DNA of 64,000 bases from Melittangium boletus DSM 14713 (lineage in GTDB: Bacteria > Myxococcota > Myxococcia > Myxococcales > Myxococcaceae). Shown in pieces: positions 60,692 to 64,000 of the stretch. How positions within the stretch are numbered: position 1 is the stretch's first letter; the number at the start of each line of letters is the position of its first letter. The stretch lies in contig NZ_CP022163.1 of assembly GCF_002305855.1 (NCBI RefSeq), positions 8,871,765 to 8,935,764 on the forward strand, given 5' to 3'. The translations under genes and the position numbers were made by a program. Below the pieces are notes generated by a model, which was not told the origin of the DNA, did no database searches, and was given only the letters and a program-made list of their open reading frames with translations.

Positions 60692-61181
60692 CGTCTTCGC
60701 TGTTGGCCTTCACTGCCTTCACCACCGTTCTGGCGACCCAATCCTTCTTGCGGCTCTTGAGTTGGTGGCAATTTGCGCAGAGACAACGGAATGTCGAGAG
60801 GGGATCCTTCCGTCCCTCGACATGGTCAAGTTGCAAGCACCGCACGTCTGGGAACCCACAGTCTGCGCACCGGTACCGTGCGTTCCTTGCCGCGTGCAGT
60901 GCGCCCTTTCCATAGTTCTTGCGCTCTGATCCGTTGGTCCGCGAGGAGAGCCACCGGGCTACAATCTGCTCGCGTTCCTCAAGGAAGTCCCATGCTACTT
61001 TCCTCCGATCTGATTCAAGATTCGTAGGGCCCTGGGTCTCGTAGAGGTAGCGCAGCGCCGTCTTGAGACAGCCCTGCACCGAAGATGGTGCGGCATCAAC
61101 ACGTCCCTGGATGAGTGACGGGTTATCGAACCGCTCAGAGGGAATCAAGAACTCGTCGGGTACTTCGATTCGATGCTCCAC
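60678..61181 (-). CDS. HNH endonuclease
   Basis: 167 residues from GTG 61181, which has AGGAGG six bases upstream; longer frame rejected. The C-terminal half has a complete HNH/zinc module: YRCADCGFPD, LQLDHVEGRK (catalytic His region), and CLCANCHQLKSRK. The N-terminal half is helical. Such nucleases cut DNA and occur in mobile elements and restriction-like defence systems. It leads the overlapping operon. Confidence 0.85.
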   Translation of the reverse strand: MEHRIEVPDEFLIPSERFDNPSLIQGRVDAAPSSVQGCLKTALRYLYETQGPTNLESDRRKVAWDFLEEREQIVARWLSSRTNGSERKNYGKGALHAARNARYRCADCGFPDVRCLQLDHVEGRKDPLSTFRCLCANCHQLKSRKKDWVARTVVKAVKANSEDDGGD

Positions 61182-61253
61182 GGCGCTCCTCCTAGTGCAA
61201 TGCCGAGCTTCCAAGCGGTTGGAATGCTCTGAGCCCCGCCTTCTTGTCACAGC

Positions 61254-61391
61254 TCAGTCCGTGGGCGGCAACGAAGATGGTCCAGGAGAGCATTCGTCAG
61301 CGATGAAGATTTCCTCCGGCTGCCGCTCATCCTTCAACACCACCACTATGAACCTCGTCTTCACGAGGTTCAGATGCAGGACGGGATTCAT
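61254..61391 (-). CDS. Possible small ORF or gene remnant upstream of HNH operon
   Basis: 45 codons beginning MNPVLHLNLVKTRFIVVVLK and ending in TGA. It is protein-like in composition, but its ribosome binding site is poor (GGGGAG about 15 bases upstream) and no homologue is recognised. It sits in the otherwise featureless 267-bp gap before the fusion protein gene. Low confidence. Confidence 0.3.
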   Translation of the reverse strand: MNPVLHLNLVKTRFIVVVLKDERQPEEIFIADECSPGPSSLPPTD

Positions 61392-61447
61392 TTCATTTGA
61401 ACTTGTCTCCCCTGCCCTAAAGCTCCGGCATCGGCGCCACGCCCCGC

Positions 61448-64000
61448 TCAGATGTCCCCGTCCGTCGAGGTGAGCGGCTTCACCTGGGGCGCGGGCGGCT
61501 CCGGGGGCAGGTCCACCGACAGCGCGTCGAGGTCGTGGAAGCCCTTGGCGCTCACCGCGCCATTCTTGAAGAGCGCCCAGCCCTGGAGCTTTCCCGGCTG
61601 GAAGGCGCGCGTCATGTGCCACAGTTCCAACCCGCTGTTGGCCAGGTACAGGTAGAGCATCCGCTTCGGGTTCCACGGGTTGGGCAGCGCCACCGCGAGC
61701 CCATCCTCGGAGTTCCCGTACGTCTTGCCTCGCCAGCGGAAGAAACGCCGACCCGGCTCCACCAGCAGCTTCTTCTCCGCCGCCATCCGCGCCACCAGCG
61801 CGTTGTCCTCCAGGCCTCCGAGCACGAACAAGTCCTTCGAGGCCAGCTCCGCCTCCGTCACCTCGGCGTCCGTCCTCAGCGGCGCGACCTGGTCCGTCGA
61901 CGCATCCGCCACGGTGTCCCGGAAGTTCAGGCTCAGCGTCCGCCCGGCCTCCACCCCACGCGCCGTGCCGTGCACGAAGAGCAGTTGCTCGAAGTCATCC
62001 AGGGCGTTGGAGAGCACCTGGAAGTGCTCGCGCGGCACCGGAATGTCGTTGGTGGGGTTGAACACCACGCGCTGGGGCCGCTCGGCCACGTGGAAGGTGA
62101 AGGTGTCCTTGGCGCCCTTCACCTCCACGCGCTCCAGCGTCGAGCCCTTCGCGGACACCAGCTCCACCGTGGTGACGAAGTGATAGGGCGTGCCCCCCTG
62201 CTCCACCGTGAGCGTCACGTCCTGGCCCTTGAGGCCCGGCGCCACGCTGGCGCTCACGCGCGGCGTGGGCAGTCCTCCGCGCTCCACCCACTGCTTCACG
62301 AAGGGAGACAAATCCCTCCCCGCCGCCTGCGACGCGGTGCGGATGAAGTCCTGGGTGGTGATGTCCTTCTGGGCGAAGCGCTCGTGCACCTTGCCCATGA
62401 CCCGAGAGAAGGCCGTGTTGCCCAATAGCAGCCGCATCTGGTGCAACAGGAAGGTGCCCTTGATGCGGGGAATGGCATAGGTGCCATAGCGGTCGTACGA
62501 GGTCCGCGCGGCCACCGGCACCACGTCCTGCTCGCGCGCCGTCAGGTAGAGGTAGCGGGCGTTGAGCTCCGCCAGGGCGTCGCGTTGGACCTTGAGGGCC
62601 TTGTCCGCCGAGTCCGGCAGCTTCTCGAGCAGGTACCAGTAGGCCGCCGTGCCACTCACCAGCCAGTTCTCTCCATCCGAGGCCGGGAAGACGGTGTTCG
62701 CCCACAGGCTCTTCTTGTCGAAGCTCAGCGCCTCCTTCACCTTCGAGGTGTCCCGCTTGGGCTCCGGCGCCTTTGTCTCCGCGAGGCGCTTCGCCCGGGC
62801 GGCCTGGAGCTTGTCCGTCACGAAGATGGGGCTGAACGTGGTGTAGCCCAGCGTCAGGTGCGGCGTGGCGCCGGGCAGATCCTGAATCCACCGGCCTCCC
62901 ACCATCTTCTCGCGCAGCGTCGTCTTGCCGTAGTGCGCGAGGAACATGAGCTGGCGCGCCATTTCATCGGTGGTGATCTTCCCGTCGCACGCGTGGGGGC
63001 GGTTGATGGGGCTGGAGGCCAGCATGCGGATGGCGTTGTCCAGGTCGATGCCGCCCTGGCCGTACTTCTCGAAGTATTTCTGGAAGGCGATGTCCCGGTT
63101 CCAGGTGTTGAAGGCCAGATCCACCGGGGCGTTGCGGGGGTTGGCGATGGACTCCTTGCGCACCTCCAGGTCCCGGTTGTTGTTGTTGGCCCAGATGAAG
63201 TCCTTGAGCTTGCCGGGCGTGTCCGCGGCGTGATCGTCATCCCCGGTGCGCCACATGCGCGACGTCTTCGTGCCGAGCGTGAAGCAGGCCCCCTCCCCCG
63301 TCTTGGTATCCGCCAGGGTCCAGTCGTTGGAGTACAGGCCGTTGTTGTTCTCCTGGAGGATGCGCGCCACGTCGTCGATGGAGGAGGCGTACTGAGCGGC
63401 CTTGCGGATGCGGTTGCTCTGCGGCGTGCCGTCCGGCTCGAAGGGCGTCTGGCCCACGGTCGTCTCGCCGATCACCACGCCCGCGTCGTTGAGGTACCAG
63501 TCCGAGCCGCTGTGGATGCCGCCCGGGAAGGTCTGCAGGATGACGCGATGGCCTCGCGCGGGCTTGACGTCCAGCATCACGTCCCAGTGCACCCCCGTGT
63601 AGCCGTTCCACATGAAGATCTGCCCCATGATGAAGCGGCCATCCCGGGTCGCCGACTTCGTGGCCACGAAGGACGAGCAGTGATCTCCCTCCCCCGCGCG
63701 GGCCGCCTCGTCCTCGGCCTTGAGGAAGGTGCGTCCGGACAGCGCCGTGGCGCTCACGTGGTTGGCGGACTCGAGCTGGCCCAGGTCCACCTCCGAGTTG
63801 AGGACCGCGATGTCCAACAGATCCAGCTCCCGATCCTTGAACTTCACGCCCGCCTTGTTGACGCCGTCCGCGATGCCGCGCATCTCCTCGAGGAACTCGG
63901 GCTCGTATTTGCGCAGGAAGAGCGAGTCGGTGAGCAGCCGCAGCTGCGCCCAGCCATTGACCACGTCCTGCTTGTTCTTCAACGTGCCCAGCTTCTCCAT
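61448..64000 (-). CDS. C45-type N-terminal hydrolase fused to M1-like domain (5' end outside window)
   Basis: 850 residues visible; the frame reaches the window edge at an ATG but no signal peptide is seen, so the gene probably begins further upstream. Residues ~105-400 look like the C45/phospholipase-B-like acyltransferase fold: GDHCSSFVATKSATRDGRFI provides a candidate catalytic Cys after autoprocessing, then FPGGIHSGSDWYLNDAGVVI. Residues ~480-850 resemble the helical and C-terminal part of M1 aminopeptidases (FVKQWVERGGLPTPRVSAS) without an HExxH in view. Fusion of an amidohydrolase with a peptidase-like module suggests secreted peptide or lipid hydrolysis. Confidence 0.65.
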   Translation of the reverse strand: MEKLGTLKNKQDVVNGWAQLRLLTDSLFLRKYEPEFLEEMRGIADGVNKAGVKFKDRELDLLDIAVLNSEVDLGQLESANHVSATALSGRTFLKAEDEAARAGEGDHCSSFVATKSATRDGRFIMGQIFMWNGYTGVHWDVMLDVKPARGHRVILQTFPGGIHSGSDWYLNDAGVVIGETTVGQTPFEPDGTPQSNRIRKAAQYASSIDDVARILQENNNGLYSNDWTLADTKTGEGACFTLGTKTSRMWRTGDDDHAADTPGKLKDFIWANNNNRDLEVRKESIANPRNAPVDLAFNTWNRDIAFQKYFEKYGQGGIDLDNAIRMLASSPINRPHACDGKITTDEMARQLMFLAHYGKTTLREKMVGGRWIQDLPGATPHLTLGYTTFSPIFVTDKLQAARAKRLAETKAPEPKRDTSKVKEALSFDKKSLWANTVFPASDGENWLVSGTAAYWYLLEKLPDSADKALKVQRDALAELNARYLYLTAREQDVVPVAARTSYDRYGTYAIPRIKGTFLLHQMRLLLGNTAFSRVMGKVHERFAQKDITTQDFIRTASQAAGRDLSPFVKQWVERGGLPTPRVSASVAPGLKGQDVTLTVEQGGTPYHFVTTVELVSAKGSTLERVEVKGAKDTFTFHVAERPQRVVFNPTNDIPVPREHFQVLSNALDDFEQLLFVHGTARGVEAGRTLSLNFRDTVADASTDQVAPLRTDAEVTEAELASKDLFVLGGLEDNALVARMAAEKKLLVEPGRRFFRWRGKTYGNSEDGLAVALPNPWNPKRMLYLYLANSGLELWHMTRAFQPGKLQGWALFKNGAVSAKGFHDLDALSVDLPPEPPAPQVKPLTSTDGDI

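Overview
This is a GC-rich window with densely packed genes. It looks like chromosome from a large-genome myxobacterium (Myxococcota; a Cystobacter/Archangium-type relative is my guess). The signs are many lipoprotein signals, a MYXO-CTERM-like tail on a giant HYR-repeat protein, a SitA-like lipoprotein toxin with an adjacent immunity gene, and a large cobalamin-dependent mutase locus. I saw no rRNA, tRNA, CRISPR array or intact insertion sequence.

Layout. 1-4.75 kb: the 3' part of a lectin/GH18 glycosidase, then a lipoprotein toxin-like gene overlapping a putative immunity gene. 4.77-15.3 kb: envelope and secreted proteins (metallophosphoesterase with a tiny Cys-rich secreted peptide, CreD-like membrane protein, lipoprotein, YfaP/TPR protein, polysaccharide deacetylase), a Uma2 nuclease and a GspE_N-domain protein. 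15.4-17.1 kb: a SitA-type lipoprotein toxin plus pentapeptide-like immunity candidate. 17.2-22 kb: a 1,592-residue HYR lipoprotein. 22-31.9 kb: Pat-type acyl-CoA ligase/acetyltransferase, a GT39-like membrane glycosyltransferase, a DUF2267 protein, a phosphatase beside a phosphoribosyltransferase-kinase fusion, and a methyltransferase operon.

32.0-34.5 kb is the most striking locus: a 37-residue acidic peptide without Cys, a hairpin, an HExxH protein and a YcaO protein, the last two translationally coupled. I read it as a compact RiPP (modified peptide) cluster. 34.6-43.2 kb holds mutA, mutB, meaB and the fused mutase icmF, which together handle methylmalonyl-CoA and isobutyryl-CoA.

43.3-48 kb contains two large unrecognised proteins (one coupled to a small membrane protein) around a broken beta-propeller gene. 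48-54.7 kb returns to ordinary genes: DUF4336, P450, BNR-repeat, alpha/beta hydrolase and a collagen-like secreted protein. 54.7-61.4 kb is a rearranged accessory zone. It has gene stubs meeting tail to tail, an orphan immunity gene, an 868-bp duplicated pseudokinase unit, and an overlapping HNH / unknown / Schlafen-AlbA_2 operon that could be a defence system. The window closes inside a C45-peptidase / M1-like fusion gene.

Starts were moved from the longest reading frame where a signal peptide, ribosome binding site or overlap with a neighbour favoured another codon. Family assignments rest on motifs recognised by eye; no database search was possible.
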